Part shown: positions 26,354 through 33,647 of the stretch, piece after piece
Layout: each line of letters begins with the position of its first letter
Numbering within the stretch: the first letter of the stretch is position 1
Program-made: the position numbers and the translations under genes
DNA from: Lachnospiraceae bacterium
Lineage (GTDB): Bacteria > Bacillota > Clostridia > Lachnospirales > Lachnospiraceae
NCBI GenBank assembly: GCA_024693225.1
Contig: JAILLI010000113.1
Span: 1 to 35,838, forward strand
Reading direction: 5' to 3'
DNA: 35,838 nucleotides
Notes under the pieces: generated by a model
Databases searched by the model: none
The model's input: only the letters and a program-made list of their open reading frames with translations
Told to the model about the DNA's origin: nothing

Positions 26354-26431
26354 GTATGCCGCGCAGTGGGGTTATAAGTGATCCGTGATATTGGGTCCAC
26401 CGAAGCTGGCGAGAAAGAATATAGGAGGTGC
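26354..26431 (+). ncRNA. Putative L21 leader (ribosomal protein autoregulatory RNA)
   Basis: The untranslated segment between the promoter and rplU can fold with GTGG (26366-26369) paired to CCAC (26397-26400) and GCC (26358-26360) near GGC (26408-26410). The GGGTTATAAGTG and GAAGCTGGCGAG strings and the place before rplU fit the Firmicutes L21_leader family, which is thought to let ribosomal protein repress its own operon. I judge this from memory of the family, not an alignment. Confidence 0.6.
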
Positions 26432-26434
26432 AGC

Positions 26435-26740
26435 ATGTACGCTATCATTGCAACAGGCGGAAAACAGTATAAGGTTTCCGAAGGCGATACCATAAGGGTA
26501 GAAAAGCTCGGAGCTGAGGCCGGAGATACTGTTGAGTTTGATGATGTTCTTGCAATCGGTGGTGATAAGCTCATGGTAGGTGATGATGTCAAGTCTGCTT
26601 CCGTATCTGCAACTGTTGTTGAGAACGGAAGAGGAAAGAAAGTCATCGTATACCGTTATAAGAGAAAGAGCGGATACCACAAGAAGAACGGTCACAGACA
26701 AGCATACACTAAAGTCAAGATCGACAAGATCAACGCTTAG
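26435..26740 (+). CDS. rplU: 50S ribosomal protein L21
   Basis: The 101-residue protein [18 protein letters not shown]... with [21 protein letters not shown] is typical bacterial L21, which binds 23S rRNA in the large subunit. The ATG at 26435 has ATAGGAGGTG just upstream (26421-26430); an in-frame GTG at 26378 lies inside the leader and is rejected. It is first in the conserved rplU-prp-rpmA order. Confidence 0.97.
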   Translation: MYAIIATGGKQYKVSEGDTIRVEKLGAEAGDTVEFDDVLAIGGDKLMVGDDVKSASVSATVVENGRGKKVIVYRYKRKSGYHKKNGHRQAYTKVKIDKINA

Positions 26741-26758
26741 ATCTTTTCAGGTGGTGAT

Positions 26759-27112
26759 TTGGTTACTGCGACAGTAGTTAAGGATTCATCAGGATATGTC
26801 TCATTTACATGTAAGGGACATGCAGGGTTTATGAAGAAGGGTAAGGATATAGTGTGCTCGGCTATTTCCATGCTGACCGTGAACACAGCCAACTCCATCA
26901 TGACCCTTACCGATACTGGTATAGATGTCAGGGAAGATGACGGGTTCATCTCATGGGAATTTAAGGAAGTTCCCTCATATGAGGCAGGACTGCTGATGGA
27001 TTCGATGATCATCGGACTTAGGTCCGTTGAAGAGGAATACAAGGGTTATCTTACGGTAAAGATAGAGGAGGTAAGTGATGTTAAAGTTAAACCTTCAGTT
27101 ATTTGCTCATAA
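26759..27112 (+). CDS. prp: Ribosomal-processing cysteine protease Prp (YsxB-like)
   Basis: Prp removes the N-terminal extension of L27 in Firmicutes. The 117-residue protein has the catalytic His in CKGHAGF (H21) and Cys in DIVCSAIS (C33), at the usual 12-residue separation. The start is TTG, with AGGTGG at 26749-26754. Its last 35 bases overlap rpmA, its own substrate's gene. The L27 of this operon carries the matching cleavable extension. Confidence 0.93.
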   Translation: MVTATVVKDSSGYVSFTCKGHAGFMKKGKDIVCSAISMLTVNTANSIMTLTDTGIDVREDDGFISWEFKEVPSYEAGLLMDSMIIGLRSVEEEYKGYLTVKIEEVSDVKVKPSVICS

Positions 27113-27362
27113 GAAAGGAATGGGTTCTACCAAGAACGGTAGAGATTCCGAAGCCAAAAGGCTTGGCGCAAAGAGAGCTGACGGACAGTTTGTAAAGGCA
27201 GGGAATATTCTTTACAGACAGCGCGGGACGAAGATACACCCCGGTGTGAACGTCGGACGCGGCGGAGACGATACGTTGTTTGCAACGATTGACGGAGTTC
27301 TCCGTTTCGAGAGAAAAGGAAGAGACAGGAAGCAGGCTTCCGTTTATCCTGTGGAACAGTAA
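27078..27362 (+). CDS. rpmA: 50S ribosomal protein L27 with Prp-cleavable N-terminus
   Basis: The 94-residue protein reads [18 protein letters not shown]..., the Firmicutes form in which Prp cuts before Ala-10 to expose an AHKKG end like mature E. coli L27, reaching the peptidyl-transferase centre. The second of the usual two Phe residues at the cut site is kept and the first is Leu. The ATG at 27078 (not the GTG at 27075) is correctly spaced from GAGGAGGT (27065-27072). The gene starts inside prp and is followed by a strong terminator. Confidence 0.97.
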   Translation: MLKLNLQLFAHKKGMGSTKNGRDSEAKRLGAKRADGQFVKAGNILYRQRGTKIHPGVNVGRGGDDTLFATIDGVLRFERKGRDRKQASVYPVEQ

Positions 27363-27368
27363 ATGCTA

Positions 27369-27402
27369 AGGTCTTAAGGCGGCGTGCTTTAAGACCTTTT
27401 TG
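27369..27402 (+). terminator. Rho-independent terminator after rpmA
   Basis: A perfect 10-bp stem AAGGTCTTAA (27369-27378) / TTAAGACCTT (27390-27399) with an 11-base loop runs into five T residues (27398-27402). Confidence 0.93.
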
Positions 27403-27444
27403 TTATGGAAGGATGCATATCCTGCGATATGAGATGGTAGATAT

Positions 27445-28725
27445 ATGTTTGCAGACAGGGCAAAGATCTATATAAGGAGCGGTAAAGGCGGAGACGGCTG
27501 TGTTTCTTTCCGCCGTGAGAAATATGTTGCAAACGGCGGGCCCGACGGAGGAGACGGCGGCCGGGGCGGAGATGTCATCGTTGAAGTCGATGACGGTATG
27601 AACATGCTGACCCCCTACAGGCATATCAGGAAATACTGTGCCAAGGATGGCGAGAACGGCAGCAAGCGGAACTGTAAGGGGAAGAGCGGAGAGGACATAG
27701 TCCTCAAGGTTCCCGCAGGTACCATTTTCCGTGAATCCGAGACGGGAAAAGTCATTGTTGACATGTCCGGCGAGAACAGGAGGGTCGTACTCCTTAAAGG
27801 AGGACTTGGGGGTAACGGCAACCAGCATTATGCGACACCCAGAATGCAGGCGCCAAAGTATGCCCAGCCAGGACAGCCGGCCATGGAACTGAACGTGGAT
27901 CTTGAGCTTAAGGTCATTGCGGATGTTGGCCTTGTAGGTTATCCCAATGTTGGAAAATCAACCCTTCTGTCTGTTGTATCAAATGCCAGACCCGAGATCG
28001 CCAATTATCATTTCACGACCATAAGTCCCCATCTGGGCGTTGTCGATCTGGATGGCGGAACGGGAATTGTCATGGCAGATATCCCGGGACTTATAGATGG
28101 TGCCGCGGAAGGTGTGGGCCTGGGACATGATTTTTTAAGACATATAGAGCGATGCAGGATGTTCGTGCATATGGTGGACGCATCAGGCAGCGAGGGCAGG
28201 GATCCCGTCGAGGATGTCAATGCCATTAACAAAGAGCTTGAGGCTTATGAAGAAGGACTTTCAAAAAGACCTCAGATCATAGCTGCCAACAAGACGGACA
28301 TCATTCCACCGGGAGAGGACCCGGTAAAAAGACTTCAGGACCATTTCGGCCCCCAAGGGATCAAAGTTATCCCAATATCGGCTGCCACCCGGTCCGGCAT
28401 TGATGAGCTCATAAAAAATGTACGCCTGATGCTTTCCGAGATTAAAAGCGAGCCTGTGGTCTTTGAAAGCCAGTTTACTCCCCAAAGAGGAGACGACAGT
28501 TCCTCTTATGAGGTCTTATATGATGAGAAGACTGAAAAATACAGTATTGAAGGCCCCAGGATAGACAAGATGTTAGGCTATACCAATCTTGATTCGGAGA
28601 AGGGTTTTGCCTTCTTCCAGAAGTTCATGGAAGATAACGGTATCATAGACGAACTGAAAGCCCTCGGCATAAAAGAGGGCGATACGGTAAAGATATACGG
28701 ATGGGAATTTACTTATTATGAGTGA
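27445..28725 (+). CDS. obgE: GTPase Obg/CgtA (50S assembly)
   Basis: The 426-residue protein has three domains in order: the glycine-rich Obg fold (about 1-158, with GGDGCVSFRREKYV and GGPDGGDGGRGGDV), a G domain (G1 GYPNVGKST at about 165, G3 DIPGLIDGA, G4 NKTD) and the C-terminal OCT domain found in many Gram-positive Obg proteins. It acts in late large-subunit assembly and stress control. The ribosome binding site is weak (GAGATGG). It sits in the conserved rplU-rpmA-obg order but behind a terminator, so it needs read-through or its own promoter, which I could not identify. Confidence 0.96.
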   Translation: MFADRAKIYIRSGKGGDGCVSFRREKYVANGGPDGGDGGRGGDVIVEVDDGMNMLTPYRHIRKYCAKDGENGSKRNCKGKSGEDIVLKVPAGTIFRESETGKVIVDMSGENRRVVLLKGGLGGNGNQHYATPRMQAPKYAQPGQPAMELNVDLELKVIADVGLVGYPNVGKSTLLSVVSNARPEIANYHFTTISPHLGVVDLDGGTGIVMADIPGLIDGAAEGVGLGHDFLRHIERCRMFVHMVDASGSEGRDPVEDVNAINKELEAYEEGLSKRPQIIAANKTDIIPPGEDPVKRLQDHFGPQGIKVIPISAATRSGIDELIKNVRLMLSEIKSEPVVFESQFTPQRGDDSSSYEVLYDEKTEKYSIEGPRIDKMLGYTNLDSEKGFAFFQKFMEDNGIIDELKALGIKEGDTVKIYGWEFTYYE

Positions 28726-28793
28726 TGATCATAAATGGTGAGACTTAAATCATCGGATCATGGAAATACCGTCATTTGAGGAAGGAAAGACAA

Positions 28794-29093
28794 TTGACCA
28801 GTAAGCAGAGAGCATATTTGAAAAGCATATCGAGTACGTATGATCCTGTAATACAGATAGGAAAGGGCAGCATAACGCCTGAAGTGTGTGAGGCCGTGTC
28901 CGAGGCGCTTTCGGCCAGGGAACTCATCAAGATAAGTGTCCTTAAGAACTGTGCCGACGATCCCAGGGAAGTTGCAGCAATTCTCTCAGAACGGACAAGG
29001 TCGCAGACAGTTCACGTCATAGGCAGAAAGATCGTACTTTTCAGGCAGAATACCAAAAAGGAAGATCAGAAGATAAAACTACCGGTTGGCTGA
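28794..29093 (+). CDS. yhbY: YhbY-type RNA-binding (CRM domain) ribosome assembly factor
   Basis: The 99-residue protein starts MTSKQRAYLKSISSTYDPVIQIGKGS, the standard YhbY beginning, and is one CRM domain, an RNA-binding fold linked to pre-50S particles. The start is TTG at 28794 with AAGGAAAG at 28781-28788; an upstream in-frame TTG (28776) would add six residues not seen in relatives. It follows obgE and is followed after 4 bases by nadD. Confidence 0.9.
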   Translation: MTSKQRAYLKSISSTYDPVIQIGKGSITPEVCEAVSEALSARELIKISVLKNCADDPREVAAILSERTRSQTVHVIGRKIVLFRQNTKKEDQKIKLPVG

Positions 29094-29097
29094 CATT

Positions 29098-29715
29098 ATG
29101 GATAAAGGTTACTCAAAAAAGATCGGAATACTTGGAGGGACTTTTAACCCCATACATACAGGGCATATGATACTGGCACAGAATGCCCTGGAGTATTGCA
29201 GCCTTGACAAGGTACTGATCATGCCGTCAGGATGTTCCTATCTGAAAGATCCGTCAATGATCGTTGATAAAAGGCACCGTATAGAGATGGCAAGGCTTGC
29301 CATAGAGGATAATGAAGCTTTTGAGCTGTCCCTGATAGAGACCGATCGGCCCGGTAATTCATACACATATGAGACTCTTGAGATACTTTGCGAACAGGAT
29401 CCCCATGTCAGGTATCATTATATAATCGGAGAGGATACTCTTTTTGGTATGGAAAGCTGGAGATATCCCGAGAGGATATTTTCAAAATGTACGGTAGTCT
29501 GTGCCCAGAGGGAAGGCCGCTCTGATGACCTCCTGGATGAGAAAGTCAGGTACCTGAAAGAAAAATTTGATGCTGATATAGTGATAATGGATGTTCCCGA
29601 GGTCGCCATATCATCATCCATGATACGAAAACTTTTAGCAGAGGGGAAAAGCTGCAGATACTATATAGACGATAAAGTAGCTGCATATATAAAGGATAAC
29701 GGGTTATACAGGTGA
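29098..29715 (+). CDS. nadD: Nicotinate-nucleotide adenylyltransferase
   Basis: Joins nicotinate mononucleotide and ATP to make deamido-NAD in NAD synthesis. The 205-residue protein has the nucleotidyltransferase loop GILGGTFNPIHTGH (HxGH at 20-23) and the C-terminal SSSMIRKLL motif that contacts the ATP phosphates. The ATG at 29098 is chosen; an upstream TTG at 29086 inside yhbY is possible. Its stop overlaps the possible GTG start of yqeK. The nadD-yqeK-rsfS order is conserved in Firmicutes. Confidence 0.95.
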   Translation: MDKGYSKKIGILGGTFNPIHTGHMILAQNALEYCSLDKVLIMPSGCSYLKDPSMIVDKRHRIEMARLAIEDNEAFELSLIETDRPGNSYTYETLEILCEQDPHVRYHYIIGEDTLFGMESWRYPERIFSKCTVVCAQREGRSDDLLDEKVRYLKEKFDADIVIMDVPEVAISSSMIRKLLAEGKSCRYYIDDKVAAYIKDNGLYR

Positions 29716-29717
29716 AG

Positions 29718-30314
29718 ATGGGAAGCATAGTTATAGATGAACAATATGAGAAGTGCCGGAAACTTCTCAGGGAAAGCCTCAGTCACAAGCGTTACATGCA
29801 CTCTTTAGGCGTGGCAGATACAGCAGCGTGTCTTGCTATGAGATATGGATATGATCCGCGAAAAGCCAGGCTGGCCGGTCTCCTTCATGACTGCGCAAAG
29901 GGGCTTGACCAAAAGGAGATGTATGAAAAGGTTGCCGGGGCGGGAATTGAGATATCGGTCATGGAAAGGGACAATCCGGAACTTCTTCATGCCAAGGCGG
30001 GAAGCCTGGTGGCCCGGGAAAAGTATGATATAGAAGATGAAGAGATATTAAGCTCCATATACTGGCATACAACGGGTAAGCCGGGAATGACCCTTCTGGA
30101 GGAAATCATATTTATAGCGGATTACATAGAGCCGAACAGAAGCACCATCCCCTCTCTTGACGAGATAAGAGCTACGGCCTTTACAGATATAGACAAGGCG
30201 GTTGCAATGGCCTGCCGTAATTCCATAGAATATCTCAAGAGGGATTCGAAGCAGATCGACAGGATAACGGTTGACACATATGAGTATTATGATGACAGGA
30301 TCAGAAGGTCATGA
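29718..30314 (+). CDS. yqeK: YqeK-type HD hydrolase (symmetrical Ap4A hydrolase)
   Basis: The 198-residue HD-domain protein has the metal ligands H of HKRYMHSLGVADTA, HD of LLHDCAKGLD and D of IADYIEPNR. YqeK enzymes split diadenosine tetraphosphate into two ADP. ATG 29718 is placed with AGGTG at 29710-29714; the GTG at 29712 is an alternative that adds two residues. It lies between nadD and rsfS as in many Firmicutes. Confidence 0.92.
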   Translation: MGSIVIDEQYEKCRKLLRESLSHKRYMHSLGVADTAACLAMRYGYDPRKARLAGLLHDCAKGLDQKEMYEKVAGAGIEISVMERDNPELLHAKAGSLVAREKYDIEDEEILSSIYWHTTGKPGMTLLEEIIFIADYIEPNRSTIPSLDEIRATAFTDIDKAVAMACRNSIEYLKRDSKQIDRITVDTYEYYDDRIRRS

Positions 30315-30468
30315 AACGATCTTGCCTGCATGGATCTCTTTATGGACTGTGGATTTGCAGAACAAGGGTAAGTAGCGCCAGACGGGCGGATCTTAATACT
30401 ATTCGGAAAGAAACAGACTTTTGATAAAGTAGGGGCCGATTTATTAATCAGAAAAGGAGAAAAGCAAT

Positions 30469-30819
30469 ATGGCATTATCACCGGAAGCGGAAAAGATCAT
30501 AGAGACCGGAGTCAAGGCATTATCGGACAAAAAAGCCGAGGACATAAAGGTCATAGACATATCGGATATAAGCGTGATAGCTGATGCACTTGTCATCTCA
30601 AGCGGAAACAATAAAAAACAGATACAGGCCATGAGTGATGAAACCGATGAAAAGCTCTCAAAGGCCGGATACGATCATTACTGCATAGAAGGCTATGACA
30701 GTGCCAACTGGATCCTGATAGGGTATGATGATGTCATATTCCATCTCTTTGACAGGGAAACAAGGAATTTTTACGATCTGGAGCGCTTGTATCGTGACGG
30801 GAAAGAAATAGAAGTATAA
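30469..30819 (+). CDS. rsfS: Ribosomal silencing factor RsfS
   Basis: The 116-residue protein binds L14 and blocks joining of the ribosomal subunits when nutrients are scarce. The family pattern is clear: KAEDIKVIDISDISVIADALVISSG near the N-terminus and GYDSANWILIGYDDVIFHLFDRETRNFYDLERLY at the C-terminus. AAAAGGAG at 30453-30460 supports the ATG. The 154-base gap before it holds no convincing promoter. A terminator follows. Confidence 0.95.
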   Translation: MALSPEAEKIIETGVKALSDKKAEDIKVIDISDISVIADALVISSGNNKKQIQAMSDETDEKLSKAGYDHYCIEGYDSANWILIGYDDVIFHLFDRETRNFYDLERLYRDGKEIEV

Positions 30820-30820
30820 A

Positions 30821-30856
30821 AAAGGATCCGCAGGGGTTACCTGCGGATCCCTTTTG
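30821..30856. terminator. Bidirectional terminator between rsfS and lexA
   Basis: An 11-bp perfect stem GGATCCGCAGG (30824-30834) / CCTGCGGATCC (30840-30850) has a T run on the plus strand (30852-30855) and an A run (30818-30823) that gives a T run on the minus strand, so it can serve both rsfS and lexA. Confidence 0.9.
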
Positions 30857-30920
30857 TGGTCTCCGGTCCTGTATGTGCTGATACAGACCGGTATATATGA
30901 GGGGCGAACTAAGGAGAATG

Positions 30921-31538
30921 TCAGTTCATGAAACGGAATACTCCGTAGACCCTTCCAAGAATATCAACGTGGTCCACAATGATGGGCTCCATCGTATCGT
31001 TCTCGGGCTGAAGTCTGTAATGTCCGTTCTCTTTGTAATAGGTCTTGACCGTGGCACTGTCATCAACAAGAGCCACGACTATATCGCCGTTCCTGGCTGT
31101 ATTGCAGCGTTCCACAAATATCTTGTCGCCGTTCATGATACCGGCGTTTATCATGCTCTCGCCCTTGACGGTAAGGATAAAGCTCTCTGTATTGGGAGCA
31201 TATTCAACCGGGATGGGGAAGTAGTCGGTAATGTTCTGCTGGGCGAGTATGGGCTGGCCTGCGGCAACCGTACCGACAACAGGTATCTGAGCCATCTCAC
31301 GCCGGGTCAGCTGGAAACTGTCATCAACTATCTCTATACATCTGGGCTTGGCCGGATCTCTTCTTATATAACCGTTCTTCTCAAGCTTCTCGAGATGATT
31401 GAAAACGCTTGAAGTGGAGCTTAGTCCCACAGCATTGCAGATCTCCCTGACCGAAGGGGGATATCCTTTCTTCAAGATCACTTCCTTAAGATATTGAAGT
31501 ATTTCCTGCTGCTTGGCAGATATATTCCCGTAAGCCAT
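30921..31538 (-). CDS. lexA: LexA SOS repressor
   Basis: The 205-residue repressor has a winged helix (about 1-70, with SVREICNAVGLSSTSSVFNHL) and a self-cleaving C-terminal domain. The cleavage site Ala93-Gly94 (TVAAGQP), the catalytic Ser128 (KGESMI) and Lys165 (ATVKTYY) are all present. RecA filaments trigger cleavage after DNA damage. The ATG at 31538 has GGAGGT upstream. Candidate LexA boxes lie in the shared region with the divergent yneA-like gene, so it controls that gene and probably itself. Confidence 0.96.
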   Translation of the reverse strand: MAYGNISAKQQEILQYLKEVILKKGYPPSVREICNAVGLSSTSSVFNHLEKLEKNGYIRRDPAKPRCIEIVDDSFQLTRREMAQIPVVGTVAAGQPILAQQNITDYFPIPVEYAPNTESFILTVKGESMINAGIMNGDKIFVERCNTARNGDIVVALVDDSATVKTYYKENGHYRLQPENDTMEPIIVDHVDILGRVYGVFRFMN

Positions 31539-31623
31539 ACACACCTCCATACTGGTATTTTTATTGGACACCTTATCAAGTATCATACGGATGAAAGATA
31601 AATGAGATCCATCCACTGATTAG

Positions 31624-31652
31624 ATGATAACATATTTGTTCGATAAATGCAA
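31624..31652 (-). promoter_or_regulatory. Promoter for lexA
   Basis: On the minus strand TTGCAT (31647-31652) and TATCAT (31624-31629) are 17 bases apart. The spacer carries a CGAAC...GTTA half-site pair with a 6-base gap, and a weak LexA-like box (CAAAC-ATAT-TTTCG, 31650-31663) touches the -35. Confidence 0.65.
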
Positions 31653-31695
31653 ACATATTTTCGAAAAATATGTTCGAATTTTTTCAAAATACCTA

Positions 31696-31724
31696 TTGAC
31701 AATCGAATAAGCGTTCGATATAAT
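31696..31724 (+). promoter_or_regulatory. Consensus SOS promoter for the yneA-like gene
   Basis: A perfect TTGACA (31696-31701) and perfect TATAAT (31719-31724) are 17 bases apart. The LexA box CGAATAAGCGTTCG (31704-31717) fills the spacer, so bound repressor would block RNA polymerase. Confidence 0.93.
31704..31717. promoter_or_regulatory. LexA box (promoter spacer)
   Basis: CGAATAAGCGTTCG matches the Firmicutes SOS box CGAAC-N4-GTTCG with one mismatch. Confidence 0.85.
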
Positions 31725-31733
31725 TCGAACATA

Positions 31734-31747
31734 AGAACATTTGTTCC
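31734..31747. promoter_or_regulatory. Second LexA box near the transcript start
   Basis: AGAACATTTGTTCC has a perfect GAAC-N4-GTTC core just downstream of the predicted +1 of the yneA-like gene (about 31731). A half-site CGAAC lies at 31726-31730. Confidence 0.7.
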
Positions 31748-31856
31748 GAACGGAAGTTTTATTACGATAGTTCTCAGATGATCAGGAAGGTGTTTGGAAG
31801 TCTTGTGAACTATGGTGGTGGATGAGGGAGAACCTGATAGCAGGGAGGCAGTGAGC

Positions 31857-32246
31857 ATGAGACAGACTTATTATGGAGACTATGATTACATGGACAGGAT
31901 AACCGAGCGCAAGAGCAGGAGAATGGCCATAGCAAGAGCGCGGCAGGTAAGACGTCAGAAGCTGTTTGTTATCATAGGTATCATCATTACATTGGCTATA
32001 TGCTCGTTCTTCTCTGTCAAGGCTTTTGCCGATACAGGTTCATCCTCATCTGCATCATCTGTCAAGAAGTATAAGAGTATCATGATCTATTGCGGTGATA
32101 CGGTTGGATCCATAGTGGAAGATAACTGCGATTTATCATCACAGTCGGCAGACAGTCTTGCAGATGAGATCAGGAGCATCAATAATCTGTCGGATCATGA
32201 AGAACTTATACCCGGCAACTATCTGGTGATACCCTATTATGACTAA
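31857..32246 (+). CDS. YneA-like SOS cell-division inhibitor (membrane + LysM)
   Basis: The 129-residue protein has a basic N-terminus, one membrane segment (about 36-57) and a LysM domain (about 71-126, ending PGNYLVIP). This order, the divergent place next to lexA and the LexA-controlled promoter match B. subtilis YneA, which halts division during DNA damage. The N-terminal basic region is longer than in YneA. The ATG at 31857 follows GGGAGG (31843-31848); an in-frame ATG at 31812 lacks a good site. Its stop overlaps the stop of the convergent recombinase gene by 4 bases. Confidence 0.85.
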   Translation: MRQTYYGDYDYMDRITERKSRRMAIARARQVRRQKLFVIIGIIITLAICSFFSVKAFADTGSSSSASSVKKYKSIMIYCGDTVGSIVEDNCDLSSQSADSLADEIRSINNLSDHEELIPGNYLVIPYYD

Positions 32247-33292
32247 TCTTCACGGAGTTTAACGGCACTTGCAGCCATGCGGCGTCTGTCATCTTCAAGC
32301 GCAGCATAGTGCTTTTTGGTCGTATTTACATCTGAATGGCCCAGTACATCTGCTACCAGGTAGATATCCCCGGTTTCACGATAAAGGCTGGTGCCGTAGG
32401 TACTTCTGAGCTTATGAGGCGTAATCTTTTTAAGGGAAGTAACCGCTGATGCATATTTTTTGACCAGTTTCTCCACAGCACGTACGGACAGACGTTTATT
32501 CTGGAGAGACAGGAAGAGAGCATCCTCATGACCGCTTTCCGGGATTATCATATGACGCTCCGCCAGATATTCCTTCAGCGCTTTTTCAACTTCTTCACCG
32601 AAGTATACTACAGCTTCATATCCGCCCTTTCTTCGTATGAGTATACCGTTGTTCTTGAAATCTACATCTTTGATATCAAGTCCGACGCATTCGCTTACAC
32701 GTATCCCCGTTCCCAGCAGAAGAGTAATAAGAGCCAGGTCTCTTACTTTTGTCTTCTCATGGAAGGCAGATTGCTGTTTACTCATTTGATCCCCGTTTTC
32801 GACATGATCGAGCAGAAGAGCGACTTCATCGGGATCCAGTCGGATTATCTCTTTCTTGTGAAGTTTTGGCATGGATACGAGGGCAGCCGGGTTTTTTTCG
32901 ATCATCTCCGAATTGAAGAAGAACTTGTAGAAACTTCGAAGTGAAGCCAACTTACGCTGTTTACCGCGCTCCTCATTGGTTATGGCTTCATTGTCCTTTT
33001 CGTAATATGACAGATAATCCAGATATTCGGTTATATCGATGGCTTTTACCTCATCGAGCATTTTAACTTCATATCCGGTTATGTCTTTGTTTTGGAATCG
33101 GGGATGATTTTCGTGAAGATATTCAAAGAACATGCGAAGATCATATGCATAGGCAAGCCTTGTGCGCGTTGATGTTGTATCCTTTATACCAAGGAAGAAT
33201 TCCCTGCAAAAGGGTGGGAGAGTCTTCATGAGCTCACGCAGCTTGACCATGTTCTCCGCGTTTTTCTTGTCATGATAATTCATGTTATTCAT
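32243..33292 (-). CDS. XerS-like tyrosine recombinase
   Basis: The 349-residue protein has an N-terminal SAM-like domain and a C-terminal catalytic domain with all six residues: Arg198 (GTGIRVSE), Lys222 (RRKGG), His293 and Arg296 (HKLR), His319 (LGHSD) and Tyr329 (KKHYA). Length and the N-terminal pattern (SRTRLAYAYDLRMFFEYL-like) resemble XerS, the single-protein chromosome dimer resolvase of streptococci, more than phage integrases; this is an inference. The start at 33292 has AAGGGG upstream. The open frame continues back to 33487, but those 65 residues are composed of hairpin-rich DNA and lack a good start site. No phage or transposon genes accompany it. Confidence 0.85.
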   Translation of the reverse strand: MNNMNYHDKKNAENMVKLRELMKTLPPFCREFFLGIKDTTSTRTRLAYAYDLRMFFEYLHENHPRFQNKDITGYEVKMLDEVKAIDITEYLDYLSYYEKDNEAITNEERGKQRKLASLRSFYKFFFNSEMIEKNPAALVSMPKLHKKEIIRLDPDEVALLLDHVENGDQMSKQQSAFHEKTKVRDLALITLLLGTGIRVSECVGLDIKDVDFKNNGILIRRKGGYEAVVYFGEEVEKALKEYLAERHMIIPESGHEDALFLSLQNKRLSVRAVEKLVKKYASAVTSLKKITPHKLRSTYGTSLYRETGDIYLVADVLGHSDVNTTKKHYAALEDDRRRMAASAVKLRED

Positions 33293-33647
33293 ATTTATAC
33301 CCCTTATCATCCTTATCCTCAGCCTATTAAAACTGCCTTCGGCATATGAGCTGAGGCTGCATGTCAGGCTTTCGTATAAACCTGACACATTCACTTTTAA
33401 CACCGGCCCTTCACCGATGCTGTAATATATTCCCCTACCGGACATTATAGCACCAGTTTGAGGATCAAGGAAGATAATCCGATCCAAAATTCAGCAAAAT
33501 TCGGGCAGGATACATTTCGAACAAGATCATTTTATTTTAGACCGGTATGTGGTAATATAAATTGACAAATTCCAAACTATAATAAATGCATACGATTGCG
33601 AGGCATCGCAGATGCTCTTCCTTTTGCAATCGTTAACTATATAAGGT
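33293..33647. other. Structured intergenic region between recombinase and ttcA
   Basis: No gene is called in these 355 bases. Three inverted repeats occur. CCTCAGC/GCTGAGG (33317-33356) encloses a TGCC-TTC-GGCA stem. TGTCAGG/CCTGACA spans 33362-33387. ACGATTGC/GCAATCGT (33592-33633) encloses GAG-CATC/GATG-CTC with one bulge. An AT-rich stretch around 33541-33590 lies between. The last hairpin may end the ttcA message. The place next to a Xer gene raises the possibility of a recombination site. Confidence 0.6.

Noticed and set aside
30421-30449. Promoter for rsfS (TTGATA ... TATTAA)
   Set aside because: Spacing is only 15 bases and the -10 is poor; read-through from yqeK is as likely.
30897-31412. 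Plus-strand open frame antisense to lexA
   Set aside because: lexA residues are complete on the minus strand; the plus frame is a shadow.
32243-33292. Phage or integrative-element integrase
   Set aside because: No phage, conjugation or cargo genes, no att repeats found; neighbours are core genes. A Xer-type role fits better.
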